Origin: Beijerinckiaceae bacterium
Lineage (GTDB): Bacteria; Pseudomonadota; Alphaproteobacteria; Rhizobiales; Beijerinckiaceae
DNA length: 64,000 nucleotides
Assembly: GCA_021324915.1 (NCBI GenBank)
Contig: JAJPIC010000007.1
Coordinates: forward strand, 1 to 64,000
Reading direction: 5' to 3'
This document shows, in pieces, positions 42,104 to 51,340 of this stretch. Under the pieces are notes generated by a model that searched no databases, was not told the DNA's origin, and saw only the letters and a program-made list of their open reading frames with translations. How positions within the stretch are numbered: position 1 is the first letter of the stretch; every line of letters begins with the position of its first letter. Made by a program: the position numbers and the translations under genes.

Positions 42104-42453
42104 GAGCGGATCTCCTCAGTCGAGCAACACGGAATAAGATCAACGATTAGGGGCGCGCAGAGTTCGGCGCGGCCTGCGCAGCAATCTCGGAGCAGGAAGA
42201 GCACAAGTTCCCGCAGCCGCGCGAGATTGGCGCGATAGACGATCGAGCGGCTTCGCCGTTCGCCCGCGACGAGCTCGGCGCGTGACAGCACCGATAAGTG
42301 AGCCGACATCGTATTCTGCGGCACTTCCAGCAGGCGTGCCAATTCGCCCGCCGCTACGCCTCCCGGCTCATGCGTCACGAGCAAACGAAAAGCTTCGATT
42401 CTCGTTGGCTGGGCAAGCGCTGCCAGAGAGTCCAGTGCGGCCGGAGTATCCAT
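42100..42453 (-). CDS. arsR: ArsR-type metalloid-responsive repressor
   Basis: A 117-residue winged-helix protein: 'LAQPTRIEAFRLLVTHEPGG' and the recognition helix 'VPQNTMSAHLSVLSRAELV'. A Cys cluster in the C-terminal helix, Cys91-Cys92 and Cys99 ('RDCCAGRAELCAP'), resembles the arsenite-sensing triad of Acidithiobacillus-type ArsR and not the classic CxC in the DNA-binding helix; a further Cys109-Cys110 pair follows. It represses the arsR-arsC-aquaporin operon and is released by As(III). A promoter with an overlapping inverted repeat ends right at its start codon. Confidence 0.9.
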   Translation of the reverse strand: MDTPAALDSLAALAQPTRIEAFRLLVTHEPGGVAAGELARLLEVPQNTMSAHLSVLSRAELVAGERRSRSIVYRANLARLRELVLFLLRDCCAGRAELCAPLIVDLIPCCSTEEIRS

Positions 42454-42455
42454 GC

Positions 42456-42487
42456 ATCCAGAATAATGGATTGATCCTCTGTGTCAA
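42456..42487 (-). promoter_or_regulatory. arsR operon promoter with candidate ArsR operator
   Basis: On the minus strand, a consensus TTGACA (42487-42482) is separated by 16 bases from TATTCT (42465-42460). A perfect 5-6-5 inverted repeat, ATCCA-TTATTC-TGGAT (42471-42456), overlaps the -10 box. The -10 ends six bases before the ArsR ATG, so transcription should start at or next to the start codon (leaderless). Repressor bound to the repeat would block polymerase. Confidence 0.6.
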
Positions 42488-42544
42488 ACCGTCCTTCCGG
42501 ACGAGTGCAATTGCAATGTTTTTGCGTTGCGGTAAGAGCCTGAC

Positions 42545-43453
42545 ATGAATGCACCGCATCCCAAGCTCATGCCCGCGCCGCCCAGGCTCCTAAGCGGACT
42601 TGGCGAGATCGCCGGCGCTTACGACCTGATCCTCTGCGACGTCTGGGGCGTGGTCCATAATGGGGTCGCCTATTTCCGCGGCGCCATTGACGCGCTGATG
42701 CGCTTTCGCGCGAAGGGCGGTACCGTGATCCTCATCACCAATGCGCCTCGCCCGAGCGCCCGCGTGAAGGATAGTCTCGATCAGCTCGAGGTGTCGCATG
42801 CGGCGTATGACGCAATCGTGAGTTCAGGCGATGTCACGATCTCCTTGATCCTGGAGCGCGACGGTCTGCCGCTCGGCCATATCGGGCCGCCGCGGGACAA
42901 TGGATTGTTCACCGAGGTGGAACGGCTCAAAGGCAGCCGCTTGCGCTTTGTACCGCTCGAGGAAGCCCCTTACGTCGTCTGTATCGGCCTCGACGATCCG
43001 GAGACTGAAACGCCGGCCGATTACGAGCCGCGGCTTCGAATCATGCGGGCGCGCGGCAGCGAGTTCATCTGCGCCAATCCCGACATTGTCGTCGAAGTGG
43101 GCAATCGGCTCTTCTATTGCGCCGGCGCTTTGGCCGAAGTCTACGAGGCGATGGGCGGCAAGGTCACGCAGGCCGGCAAGCCTTATCCGCCGATCTATGA
43201 GCGCGCATTCGCGGTGGCGGCGAAATCGCGCAGTCAGTTCGATCGCTCACGCGTCCTCGCAATCGGCGATGCCGCGCAGACCGACATCAAGGGTGCGCAG
43301 GCGCAAGGCCTTGCGACCCTATTCGTCACCAGCGGGATTCATCGCGCCGAGCTCCACCCGCAAGGTGCCGATCTCGATGCCGCCGCCGTCCGGCAATTCA
43401 TCGAGGGAACGGGCGTAGCGCCGATGGCGGCGATCGCCGAACTCGTCTGGTGA
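42545..43453 (+). CDS. HAD-superfamily class IIA phosphatase (TIGR01459-like)
   Basis: A 302-residue protein. Motif I 'YDLILCDVWGVVHNGVAYF' carries the nucleophile Asp in D-x-W-G-V, motif II 'VILITNAPRPS', motif III Lys in 'QAGKPYPPIYERAF', and motif IV 'VLAIGDAAQTDIKGAQAQG'. The cap between ~80 and 220 is class IIA (NagD-like). Substrate unknown. This version is common in Hyphomicrobiales, often beside ribF, as here two genes away. It is divergent from arsR. Confidence 0.88.
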   Translation: MNAPHPKLMPAPPRLLSGLGEIAGAYDLILCDVWGVVHNGVAYFRGAIDALMRFRAKGGTVILITNAPRPSARVKDSLDQLEVSHAAYDAIVSSGDVTISLILERDGLPLGHIGPPRDNGLFTEVERLKGSRLRFVPLEEAPYVVCIGLDDPETETPADYEPRLRIMRARGSEFICANPDIVVEVGNRLFYCAGALAEVYEAMGGKVTQAGKPYPPIYERAFAVAAKSRSQFDRSRVLAIGDAAQTDIKGAQAQGLATLFVTSGIHRAELHPQGADLDAAAVRQFIEGTGVAPMAAIAELVW

Positions 43454-43471
43454 ACGGATTATGAGTGGATA

Positions 43472-43864
43472 TCAGGCGGCGACCGGCGCAAAAACCGCAT
43501 CGATCTTGGCCTTCAACGTCAAAGCGTTGAAAGGCTTCACGATGTAATGATTGACACCCGCCTTGCGGGCGGCGACGACATTGTCGGTCTTCGATTCGGC
43601 GGTGACCATGATGAAGGGAATATCGGAGCGGTCCTTCATTTCGCGGACCCTCTGCAGAAGCTGGAAGCCGGTCATTGGCTCCATGTTCCAGTCAGAGATG
43701 ATAAGGCCATAGTGGCGCTTCTCGATCTTGGCCAGCGCCTCGGCTCCGTTCGCGGCGTCGTCCACGTTTTCGAAGCCGATTTGCTTTAGAAGGTTGCGGA
43801 TGATCCGCACCATGGTCTGGTAGTCGTCGACGACCAGAATTGGCAGGGAGGGATCGACAATCAT
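43472..43864 (-). CDS. Single-domain CheY-like response regulator
   Basis: A 130-residue receiver domain only. 'ILVVDDYQTMVRIIRNLLKQ' gives the acidic pair, 'YGLIISDWNMEPMTGFQLLQ' the phosphorylated Asp, 'PFIMVTAESKTDNVVAARKA' the Thr, and 'NHYIVKPFNALTLKAKID' the Lys. The layout is that of a chemotaxis CheY, but no other che gene is nearby, so its partner kinase is unknown. The ATG is preceded by GGAGAAG. The frame opens far upstream, without support. Confidence 0.88.
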   Translation of the reverse strand: MIVDPSLPILVVDDYQTMVRIIRNLLKQIGFENVDDAANGAEALAKIEKRHYGLIISDWNMEPMTGFQLLQRVREMKDRSDIPFIMVTAESKTDNVVAARKAGVNHYIVKPFNALTLKAKIDAVFAPVAA

Positions 43865-44097
43865 CAGCTTCTCCAAATGCGGCGGACGGACAGCTAAACC
43901 ACTTCCCGTTGGCGCTGCATACAGCAACGCCGCGCCATGTGCGCGATTAAACGAACTCTCGCTTGCGATTCCGTTAATCCAAATAGCTGGAATTCGGGGC
44001 ATCGCCGTTCCCGCCCAGGAATCAGTTTTTCTCGCACGGAATTCGCGCGACGCGCGCCGACCGGCCTTGGTCGCGGCACCTCGACTCTGGTGATTCC

Positions 44098-45060
44098 GTG
44101 AGTGAACTTTCACGCGAGTTCGTCATCGTCGATCCGCCATCTCCGCCGCACGGGCTCGAGGGCGCGATCGTCGCCATCGGCAATTTTGATGGCGTCCACC
44201 GCGGCCACGTGGCCGTCCTCAAACGCGCGCTCGCTTTGGCCCAGCGGCTCGATCGGCGCTGCGCCGTCCTCACATTCGAGCCACATCCGAGCGATTTCTT
44301 CTTCGGGACCAATACGATATTTCGCCTCACGCCCTCCGAGACCAAGGCCGTAGCCCTGGCCCGCCTCGGCCTCGATGCCATGATCGTGCTTACATTCGAC
44401 GCCAAGCTCGCAGCGCTGCCGCCCGAGGACTTCGTGCGCGAAATCCTGGTGCGGAGGCTTGCGATCGGCGGCGTTGTTGCCGGCTACGATTTCCATTTCG
44501 GCCGGGGCCGAAAGGGAACGCCCGCCACGCTCGTCGAGGCCGGCCGACGTTATGGCTTTGCGGTCGAAATCGTCGAACAGATCGCGGCCGACACGGAAGG
44601 GTCGATCGAGCCCGCTTCTTCAACCGCAACGCGCAGCGCGCTCGAGAGCGGCGACGTCGAACGCGCGCGGCATTTGCTCGGCCATCCTTATTTCGTGATC
44701 GGCGAGGTGATCCACGGCGAGAAGCGCGGCGGCAAGCTCGGCTTCCCGACGGCCAATCTGCGACTGCATCCGAGCGTGCGCCTGCGCCATGGCATTTATG
44801 CCGTGGAAATAGGAATTGACGATCAACGCTATGGCGGGGTGGCGAGCTTCGGCACGCGGCCGACATTCGATGATGGCGCGCCGCTGCTCGAAATCTTTAT
44901 TTTCGATTTTTCCGGCGATCTTTACGGCAAGAAAATCGAGGTCGCGTTTCTAGGTTTCATCCGCGACGAACTGAAATTTGCCTCGGTCGAGGATCTCGTC
45001 GCCCAGATGAGGCGCGACGAGGAAGAAGCGCGCAATATGTTGTGCGATCGCCGGCGCTAA
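44098..45060 (+). CDS. ribF: Bifunctional riboflavin kinase/FAD synthetase
   Basis: A 320-residue protein that phosphorylates riboflavin to FMN and adenylates FMN to FAD. The N-terminal adenylyltransferase has 'VAIGNFDGVHRGH' (H-x-G-H type) and 'GYDFHFGRGRKG'; the C-terminal kinase has 'GEVIHGEKRGGKLGFPTANL' with the metal-binding PTAN and 'YGGVASFGTRPTFDD'. It begins with GTG. It is divergent from the CheY-like gene; the 233-base gap between them holds no recognisable riboswitch. Confidence 0.95.
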   Translation: MSELSREFVIVDPPSPPHGLEGAIVAIGNFDGVHRGHVAVLKRALALAQRLDRRCAVLTFEPHPSDFFFGTNTIFRLTPSETKAVALARLGLDAMIVLTFDAKLAALPPEDFVREILVRRLAIGGVVAGYDFHFGRGRKGTPATLVEAGRRYGFAVEIVEQIAADTEGSIEPASSTATRSALESGDVERARHLLGHPYFVIGEVIHGEKRGGKLGFPTANLRLHPSVRLRHGIYAVEIGIDDQRYGGVASFGTRPTFDDGAPLLEIFIFDFSGDLYGKKIEVAFLGFIRDELKFASVEDLVAQMRRDEEEARNMLCDRRR

Positions 45061-45103
45061 GGCATCGAACAAAAGTTGAGCACCTCGTGATACATTCCGA
45101 TGC

Positions 45104-45640
45104 TCAAACAATTCTCCGCTTCGACAATTTTCTCGCCAGGGTGCGCCGGTGCATGCCGAGCCGCCGCGCCGTCTCGGAAATGTTGAACTCGGTTTCGACC
45201 AAGGTCTCGTGGATGCGCTCCCATTCAAGCGTCTTGATCGAACTGATGCGCTGGCCGACCGCGACATTCGTGTCGCCTTCTTCGCGCTCGAAAGCCGCTT
45301 CTATGTCATCGGCGTTGGATGGTTTCGCCAGATAATGCCGAGCGCCCAGCTTGACCGCTTCGACCGCCGTCGCAATGCTCGCAAATCCGGTCAATACGAC
45401 GATCTTCGTCGTCGGACAAAGCCGATGCAGGCGTTTAACGCATTCGAGGCCTGAGGATCCGACGAGCTTCAGATCGACGACGGCGTAATCGGGCGACATT
45501 TTCTCGAGGACGTCAGTGAGGGCCCCGGCGCGCTCGCAAACGACGACCTCATAGCCGCGGCGCTCGAACGAACGGCGCAGCGCCCAGGCAAAAGCGGGAT
45601 CGTCATCCACAATGAGCAGCGACCGCTTGTCAGACGGCAT
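45104..45640 (-). CDS. regA: RegA/PrrA/ActR-type redox response regulator
   Basis: About 178 residues. The receiver domain has Asp12-Asp13-Asp14 ('LLIVDDDPAF'), the phosphorylated Asp56 ('YAVVDLKLVGSSGLECV') and Lys near residue 108 ('HYLAKPSNADDIEAAF'). A Pro-poor linker follows, then a Fis-type helix-turn-helix, 'NISETARRLGMHRRTLARKL', which is nearly invariant in RegA/PrrA/ActR. It controls respiratory and photosynthetic or fixation genes in response to redox. It overlaps regB by 11 bases (a second ATG at 45652 would extend it by four codons). Directly downstream of the cyo oxidase and regB on the same strand. Confidence 0.93.
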   Translation of the reverse strand: MPSDKRSLLIVDDDPAFAWALRRSFERRGYEVVVCERAGALTDVLEKMSPDYAVVDLKLVGSSGLECVKRLHRLCPTTKIVVLTGFASIATAVEAVKLGARHYLAKPSNADDIEAAFEREEGDTNVAVGQRISSIKTLEWERIHETLVETEFNISETARRLGMHRRTLARKLSKRRIV

Positions 45641-47009
45641 TGCAGTTTGCATCCTCGACCGAGAGCGCCATGATCGGCAGGGAGAGTTCGACCGACGCGC
45701 CGCCCTCGCGATTGTTCTTCGGCAGGATCGTCCCGCCGAGCTTGCGCAGAACGTTGACGACGAGGAACAAGCCGAGACCGCGGCCGGAGCGCTGCTTCGT
45801 CGACTGATAGGGCTTGCCGAAATTGGCAAGGATCTCGGGAGCAAAACCCGGGCCTTTGTCGCGGATCTTCACGACAAGGTACTCGGCGCGCCTTGAAGCC
45901 TCGACGCGAATCCAGTCGGGCGAAGCCTCGAGCGCATTGTCCAGAACATTGAAGAGCACTTGGCGCAACACGCTATCCGAGACAATCCCCATATTCCTGT
46001 CGATCCTGGCGACATAGTCGAGGTGTTTCGGTGCCCGGCTTTCCTGCCACTCGGCGACGACTTCGTCGAGAAATTCGACGATCGTGGTGCGCTCAGCATT
46101 TTCGCCGCGCGCCTCGCCTGCCGCCAGCAATATTTGCGAAAGCGTCTCTTTGCAGCGGCCCACTGCATTGCGCATTTCGGCAATATCGGCGGTGATTTCC
46201 GGATTCTCCTTCAATGCCGGTATCCGCGCCCAGTCATTGATGATCACGGCGAGTGTCGACAGCGGTGTTCCAAGCTCGTGCGCGGCGCCGGAGGCCAAGA
46301 GCCCCATCCGCACGATATGTTCTTCCTCGATGCTCTGCTGGCGCAGTTCCGAGAGCCGCCGGTCGCGCTCGCGAATATTGCCATTGATGCGCGACACGAA
46401 AAGCACCAGCAAAACTGCGGCGAGCACAAAGCACAGAAAGGTCGCCGAAATACGCGGATCGAAGAAGCCGAGCCGCCCGTATTCTCTGATCTGCTGATAG
46501 GAGCGCAGCCCAATGTCCTGATAATAGGTGGTCAGCAGGAGAAAACAACCGGTGGTCACCGCCACCAGCGCCCAGCTCCAGAGCGGGCGAAGCAAAACGG
46601 CGCCGAGGATCACCTGGAGGAGGAAGAGGGAGACGAAAGGATTGCTCGCCCCGCCGCTCAAATAGAGTTGCAGCGTAAGGGCTGCGACGTCGAGCAGGAG
46701 AAAAAAGAAAAGTTCGGAATTGGCGATACGCGCCGGTCCGCGGCTGCGATAGAGGTTCGCGAAATTCAGCCCCACGAGGAAGAGGACGATAGCTCCCATC
46801 GGCAGGAGTGGGAGCCTGATATCGAGCCAGAAATCGACCACGAGAATTGTGACGATCTGGCCGACGACGGCTATCCAGCGCAGCGTGACAAGAAGGAGAA
46901 GGTTCCTCTTATCCGCGGTTTCCTCGATCGATGCTTCCATTGCCTGCCTGGAGCCTGACCCGTCGGTGGAGCGATCACGCCGAAAAATCCGTAGCAGGAT
47001 TGAGTCCAA
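45630..47009 (-). CDS. regB: RegB/PrrB/ActS-type redox sensor histidine kinase
   Basis: A 459-residue protein with six transmembrane helices (residues ~36-205) containing the quinone-site motif 'GGASNPF' (119-125). The H-box is 'AAHELGTPLSTL' with His244, the RegB signature, followed by the redox Cys286 in 'NAVGRCKETL', and N/G boxes 'NVLDNALEA' and 'DKGPGFAPEIL'. It autophosphorylates under reducing conditions and passes phosphate to RegA. It starts with TTG; an ATG 23 codons in is possible. It follows cyoD with a 27-base gap. Confidence 0.93.
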   Translation of the reverse strand: MDSILLRIFRRDRSTDGSGSRQAMEASIEETADKRNLLLLVTLRWIAVVGQIVTILVVDFWLDIRLPLLPMGAIVLFLVGLNFANLYRSRGPARIANSELFFFLLLDVAALTLQLYLSGGASNPFVSLFLLQVILGAVLLRPLWSWALVAVTTGCFLLLTTYYQDIGLRSYQQIREYGRLGFFDPRISATFLCFVLAAVLLVLFVSRINGNIRERDRRLSELRQQSIEEEHIVRMGLLASGAAHELGTPLSTLAVIINDWARIPALKENPEITADIAEMRNAVGRCKETLSQILLAAGEARGENAERTTIVEFLDEVVAEWQESRAPKHLDYVARIDRNMGIVSDSVLRQVLFNVLDNALEASPDWIRVEASRRAEYLVVKIRDKGPGFAPEILANFGKPYQSTKQRSGRGLGLFLVVNVLRKLGGTILPKNNREGGASVELSLPIMALSVEDANCNAV

Positions 47010-47036
47010 ATCCGACGATCCTTCGCGGCGCTGCGC

Positions 47037-47411
47037 TCACTCCATCGGCATCATGCCCGGCATCATATTCATGTCCATGTGATACATGACCCACAGGGAT
47101 CCGCCGACGAGTATGGCCACGATCACGAATGTAAATACGAAGGCGGCCGTATTCCAGGTCTGGCTGGACGAGGTGTTCATGTGCAGAAAATAGACAAGGT
47201 GCACGACGATTTGCGCCACGCCGAGGGCGACGCAGATCGGCACGGTCGTTGCAGCCGGCGCCAGTCCCGACATGACAAGCACGAAGGGGATGGCGGTGAG
47301 GACGACCGAAAGGACGAAGCCCGTCACATAGGAGCGGACGGTTGCGTGCGGCGTGGCCTCGCTCGGGCCATGCGCCGGAGAAGGAATAAGAGGACCGCGC
47401 GGCTCGTGCAT
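47037..47411 (-). CDS. cyoD: Cytochrome o ubiquinol oxidase subunit IV
   Basis: A 124-residue protein with three helices ('VRSYVTGFVLSVVLTAIPFV', 'ATTVPICVALGVAQIVVHLV', 'TAAFVFTFVIVAILVGGSLWV') and a Met/His-rich C-terminus, the standard CyoD. It is needed for assembly of the proton-pumping bo-type quinol oxidase. Its ATG overlaps the cyoC stop. I start at '[11 protein letters not shown]' because the frame before is the cyoC shadow. Confidence 0.92.
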   Translation of the reverse strand: MHEPRGPLIPSPAHGPSEATPHATVRSYVTGFVLSVVLTAIPFVLVMSGLAPAATTVPICVALGVAQIVVHLVYFLHMNTSSSQTWNTAAFVFTFVIVAILVGGSLWVMYHMDMNMMPGMMPME

Positions 47412-48049
47412 CACGCCACTCCCATCAGATAGACGACGGTGAACACACCGATCCAGACGATGTCGAGAAAATGCCAGAAGAGGCTCAGGCACATGAGGCG
47501 GGTGCGGTTGGCCTCGGTGAGCCCGTTGCGCAGGACATGCGCCATCAGGACGAGCATCCAGACCATGCCTGAGGTCACGTGGAGGCCGTGCGTGCCGACC
47601 AGGGTGAAAAAGGCCGACAGGAATCCCGACCGGTCGGGCCCCGAGCCCTCGCTGATCAGCTTTGCGAATTCGTGGAGCTCGAGACCCATGAAGGCGAGAC
47701 CGAGCGCCAGCGTCAGGCCAAGCCAACGCAGAACCCAGGCCCGCTTTCCGCTCTCGGCCGAGATCATTGCCATGCCGTAAGTGAAGCTCGAGACAAGCAG
47801 GCACGAGGTCTCGACCGCCACATAGGGCAAGTTGAAGATTTCGCGGCCGCTCGGGCCGCCTGCGGTCGCCCCGCGCAGCACGACGAAGCTCGCGAAGAGC
47901 GACGCAAAGAGGATGCAGTCGCTCATCAGGTAGATCCAGAAGCCAAGCGTCGTAATGGCGCCGGCATCGTGATGCTCCTCCTCGACCTCGAAGACCTCGG
48001 GGGCGAGCGGCGCGGTGGCAACGGGAAGAGGTCGAGCTTGGATGTTCAT
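47411..48049 (-). CDS. cyoC: Cytochrome o ubiquinol oxidase subunit III
   Basis: A 212-residue, five-helix protein of the heme-copper oxidase subunit III family ('[20 protein letters not shown]', '[18 protein letters not shown]', '[12 protein letters not shown]', '[20 protein letters not shown]', '[19 protein letters not shown]'). The acidic residue in the helix with 'GLELHEF' and the 'GTHGLHV' motif are typical. It is one base from cyoB and overlaps cyoD by 1 base (ATG inside TGA region). Confidence 0.95.
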   Translation of the reverse strand: MNIQARPLPVATAPLAPEVFEVEEEHHDAGAITTLGFWIYLMSDCILFASLFASFVVLRGATAGGPSGREIFNLPYVAVETSCLLVSSFTYGMAMISAESGKRAWVLRWLGLTLALGLAFMGLELHEFAKLISEGSGPDRSGFLSAFFTLVGTHGLHVTSGMVWMLVLMAHVLRNGLTEANRTRLMCLSLFWHFLDIVWIGVFTVVYLMGVA

Positions 48050-48050
48050 G

Positions 48051-50030
48051 TCAGACCTGCGATGCTAGGTGATATTTGCCTTCGTTCTCCGCGATCTCGT
48101 CCGGCGTGACGTAATAGTCGCGGTCCTCGTTGAACGAATGGGTGATGGCAATCCCGATCGCCGCGACAAAAGAAGCGATCGAAAGCCACCAGATGTGCCA
48201 GATGAGCCCGAAGCCGAGGGCGGCGGCGAAGGCGCTGACGATCACGCCGGTCGCCGTGTTGCGTGGCATATGAATCGGCCGATAGGCGGGGAGCGGATTA
48301 TGGGCGAGGCCGCGCCGCTTCATCTCCCAATAGGCATCGCGTGTGGTGACGATAGGTGTGCGCGCGAAATTATAAGCGGGCGGGGGCGAGGCGACGGCCC
48401 ATTCGAGCGTGCGCCCGTTCCATGGGTCGCCCGTCAAGTCGCGCAGCGCTGCGCGATTCCAGATGCTCACGGTGATCTGCGCGATCTGGGCGGCGATGCC
48501 GCACATGATAATGACGGCACCGACCATGGCCACGACGAGGTAGACGTGCCAGACCGGATTATTCACGTGATCGAGCCGGCGCGTCATGCCCATGAGGCCG
48601 AGCGCGTAAAGCGGCATGAAGGCGAGATAAAAGCCGACGAGCCAGCACCAGAAGGAGATCTTGCCGAGCCGCTCGTCGAGCGTGAAGCCGAAGGCCTTGG
48701 GAAACCAATAGTTCACTCCGGCCATGCAGCCGAAGACCACGCCGCCGATGATCACGTTATGGAAATGCGCGATCAGGAACAGGCTGTTGTGGAGCACGAA
48801 ATCGGCCGGCGGCACGGCCATCAGCACGCCGGTCATGCCTCCGATGACGAACGTGATCATGAAGCCGATCGTCCATAGAACCGGAGTCGTGAAACGCACC
48901 CGGCCGCGGTACATCGTAAACAGCCAGTTGAAAATCTTGGCGCCGGTCGGAATCGCGATGATCATCGTCGTGATGCCGAAGAAGGCATTCACGTCGGCGC
49001 CGGTGCCCATCGTGAAGAAGTGATGCAGCCAGACGAGGAAGGAGAGAACGGTGATGCAGACCGTCGCGTAGACCATCGAGGTGTAGCCGAACAGCTGCTT
49101 GCTCGAAAAGGTCGAGATCACCTCGGAGAAGACGCCGAAACAGGGCAGGATCAGGATATAGACTTCCGGATGCCCCCAGGCCCAGATGAGGTTGACATAC
49201 ATCATCGGGTTGCCGCCGGCATCGTTGGTGAAAAAATGCATGCCGAGATAGCGATCGAGCGACAGCATGGCGAGAGTCGCGGTCAGAATCGGGAATGCGG
49301 CGACGATCAGCATGTTGGCGCAGAGCGCGGTCCAGCTGAAAATCGGCATCCGCATCAGCGTCATCCCCGGCGCGCGCATCTTCAGGATCGTGGTGATCAT
49401 GTTGACGCCGGAGAGCAGCGTGCCGACGCCGGCGATCTGCAGGGCCCAGATGTAATAATCGACGCCGACGCCGGGGCTGTAGGCGATCTCCGAGAGCGGC
49501 GGATAGGCGAGCCACCCCGTCTTGGCGAATTCGCCGATGCCGAGCGAAATGTTGACGAGCAGCGCTCCCGCCGCGGTGAGCCAGAAACTCAGGTTGTTGA
49601 GATAGGGGAAGGCGACGTCGCGCGCGCCGATTTGCAGCGGCATGACGATGTTCATCAGGCCGACGATGAAAGGCATCGCCATGAAAAAGATCATGATGAC
49701 GCCGTGGGCCGTGAAGACCTGGTCGAAATGTTCGGGCGGCAGATAGCCGGGCCCGCCGGTCGAAGCGAGCGCCTGCTGCATGCGCATCATGATGGCGTCG
49801 GAAAAGCCGCGCAGTAGCATCACCATGGCCAGCATGATGTACATGATGCCGATCTTCTTGTGATCGACGGACGTGATCCAATCCGACCACAGCGTGCGCC
49901 AGAATCCGAGATGAGTGATCAGAGCGGCGACGCCGAGACCGCACAGGATCATGAAGGCCACGGCGCCCATGATGATCGGCTGATGCATCGGAACTGCATC
50001 GAGCGTGAGTTTGCCGAGCATGTCGCCCAT
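48051..50030 (-). CDS. cyoB: Cytochrome o ubiquinol oxidase subunit I
   Basis: A 659-residue protein with about 15 helices, the catalytic heme-copper subunit. The low-spin heme ligand His is in '[15 protein letters not shown]', the CuB ligand and cross-linked Tyr in '[14 protein letters not shown]', further CuB His in 'WLHHFFTMG', and the heme ligands in '[13 protein letters not shown]'. The 'HPEVY' Glu is conserved. It reduces oxygen to water with electrons from ubiquinol and pumps protons. Its start codon shares one base with the cyoA stop. Confidence 0.97.
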   Translation of the reverse strand: MGDMLGKLTLDAVPMHQPIIMGAVAFMILCGLGVAALITHLGFWRTLWSDWITSVDHKKIGIMYIMLAMVMLLRGFSDAIMMRMQQALASTGGPGYLPPEHFDQVFTAHGVIMIFFMAMPFIVGLMNIVMPLQIGARDVAFPYLNNLSFWLTAAGALLVNISLGIGEFAKTGWLAYPPLSEIAYSPGVGVDYYIWALQIAGVGTLLSGVNMITTILKMRAPGMTLMRMPIFSWTALCANMLIVAAFPILTATLAMLSLDRYLGMHFFTNDAGGNPMMYVNLIWAWGHPEVYILILPCFGVFSEVISTFSSKQLFGYTSMVYATVCITVLSFLVWLHHFFTMGTGADVNAFFGITTMIIAIPTGAKIFNWLFTMYRGRVRFTTPVLWTIGFMITFVIGGMTGVLMAVPPADFVLHNSLFLIAHFHNVIIGGVVFGCMAGVNYWFPKAFGFTLDERLGKISFWCWLVGFYLAFMPLYALGLMGMTRRLDHVNNPVWHVYLVVAMVGAVIIMCGIAAQIAQITVSIWNRAALRDLTGDPWNGRTLEWAVASPPPAYNFARTPIVTTRDAYWEMKRRGLAHNPLPAYRPIHMPRNTATGVIVSAFAAALGFGLIWHIWWLSIASFVAAIGIAITHSFNEDRDYYVTPDEIAENEGKYHLASQV

Positions 50031-51031
50031 TATCGTAGAATCCTCGATTCGGAAGTCTTGCAGAGGCCCACAGCGCCGAAACTCTCTTTCGCCAGGGCGA
50101 GGCGAACATTGTCGTCCGTGCAGGACGAGCCGTCCGCGCATTTGTTCAGCACGTCGTGGTAGAGATTGGATGCGATGTCGCCGTAATAGCCGACCGGTAC
50201 GTCCTCGCTTGGTTTTGCGAGCTGACGATAGGCCGCCATCGTCAGCTCCCGCGGCGACCTGCGCACGGTCTCGACCCATTTGGCGAAATCGGCCGCGCTC
50301 ATGGCGCGCGCCGCGAATTTCATGTCGGAAAAGCCGTCGCCGCTGTAATTCGCCGAGATGCCTTCGTAAGTACCGGGGTTATCGGCAAGCAGGCTGAGCT
50401 TCGTCTCCATCCCGGGCATGGTGTAGATCTGGCTGCCCAGGCGCGGGATGAAGAAAGCATCCATCACCGAGCTCGACGTCATGCGGAAACGCACGGGCGT
50501 GCCGACCGGAAAGGCGAGCTCGTTGACGCTCGCGATCTTGAGATCGGGATAGATGAAGAGCCATTTCCAATCGAGCGAGACGACATCGACGTCGATGGGC
50601 TTTGCCGCCGCCGCGATCGGCCGATAGGGGTCGAGCGTGTGGGAGGAGACCCAGGTGACGCTACCGAGAATGGCGACGATGAGACAGGGGACGAGCCAGA
50701 CCACCGCCTCGATCCGGTTCGAATGCGACCAGTCCGGCGCGAATGTGGCTTTGCTGTTCGAAGCGCGGTAGCGCCAGGCAAAGGCGAGCGTCAACGCGAT
50801 CACCGGCACGACGACGATCAGCATGAGGCCCGTCGACAGAAGGATGATCGATTTTTCCTGCGCGCCGATCGGACCTTTCGGGTCCATGACCGCGAATTGG
50901 CAGCCGCCGAGGAGCGGCGTCGTCACAAGCAGGAGGCTGAGGGAAGAAGCGAGGCGCCGGACTTTGCGCCAGGCGCCGGCGGTTTCGGAGGCTTTATTGA
51001 GGATGCGTTCAGGTATGATCATAGCTGCCAC
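50030..51031 (-). CDS. cyoA: Cytochrome o ubiquinol oxidase subunit II (lipoprotein)
   Basis: A 333-residue protein. A lipoprotein signal ends at 'LLGGC', then two transmembrane helices ('[20 protein letters not shown]' and '[20 protein letters not shown]') and a periplasmic cupredoxin-like domain ('[20 protein letters not shown]', '[20 protein letters not shown]'), without the CuA ligands, as expected for a quinol oxidase. It begins with GTG; an ATG three codons later is an alternative. It is the first gene of cyoABCD, with regBA following. Confidence 0.95.
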   Translation of the reverse strand: MAAMIIPERILNKASETAGAWRKVRRLASSLSLLLVTTPLLGGCQFAVMDPKGPIGAQEKSIILLSTGLMLIVVVPVIALTLAFAWRYRASNSKATFAPDWSHSNRIEAVVWLVPCLIVAILGSVTWVSSHTLDPYRPIAAAAKPIDVDVVSLDWKWLFIYPDLKIASVNELAFPVGTPVRFRMTSSSVMDAFFIPRLGSQIYTMPGMETKLSLLADNPGTYEGISANYSGDGFSDMKFAARAMSAADFAKWVETVRRSPRELTMAAYRQLAKPSEDVPVGYYGDIASNLYHDVLNKCADGSSCTDDNVRLALAKESFGAVGLCKTSESRILR

Positions 51032-51340
51032 GGCGAGGCGGGCGATGCGCGAAAAGCGTGAATTTTGGGAATCTGGATAGGCGCGAGACCGCGCTGATCC
51101 TCGGGACCCGTCGTTCGCCGTTCCTGATCTATGAGGCAGGCCTACCGGCGGGGATTGGACAAACCGTCCAAGCGTCGCTTCGTCGCGACATCAGCACGAC
51201 TGCGCGGCTCACTGCGCGGCGAGGCGTTTCGCTCGAGGGAAAGCGGGATCGGCAGCCTCGCTCAGCGCGACTTATCGCCCCAGAAGAAGCGAGTTTGCGC
51301 GAGCGGCGGCAAGGCGGGCGCAGGTTCCCAACGCTGTCCG
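51032..51340. other. Upstream region of cyoABCD
   Basis: 309 bases between murI and cyoA, both on the minus strand. It should contain the cyo promoter, but I could not pick convincing -35/-10 boxes, an FNR-type box or a clear inverted repeat. The plus-strand frames here run on into murI in antisense and are not genes. No terminator with a T run is seen after murI. Confidence 0.35.
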
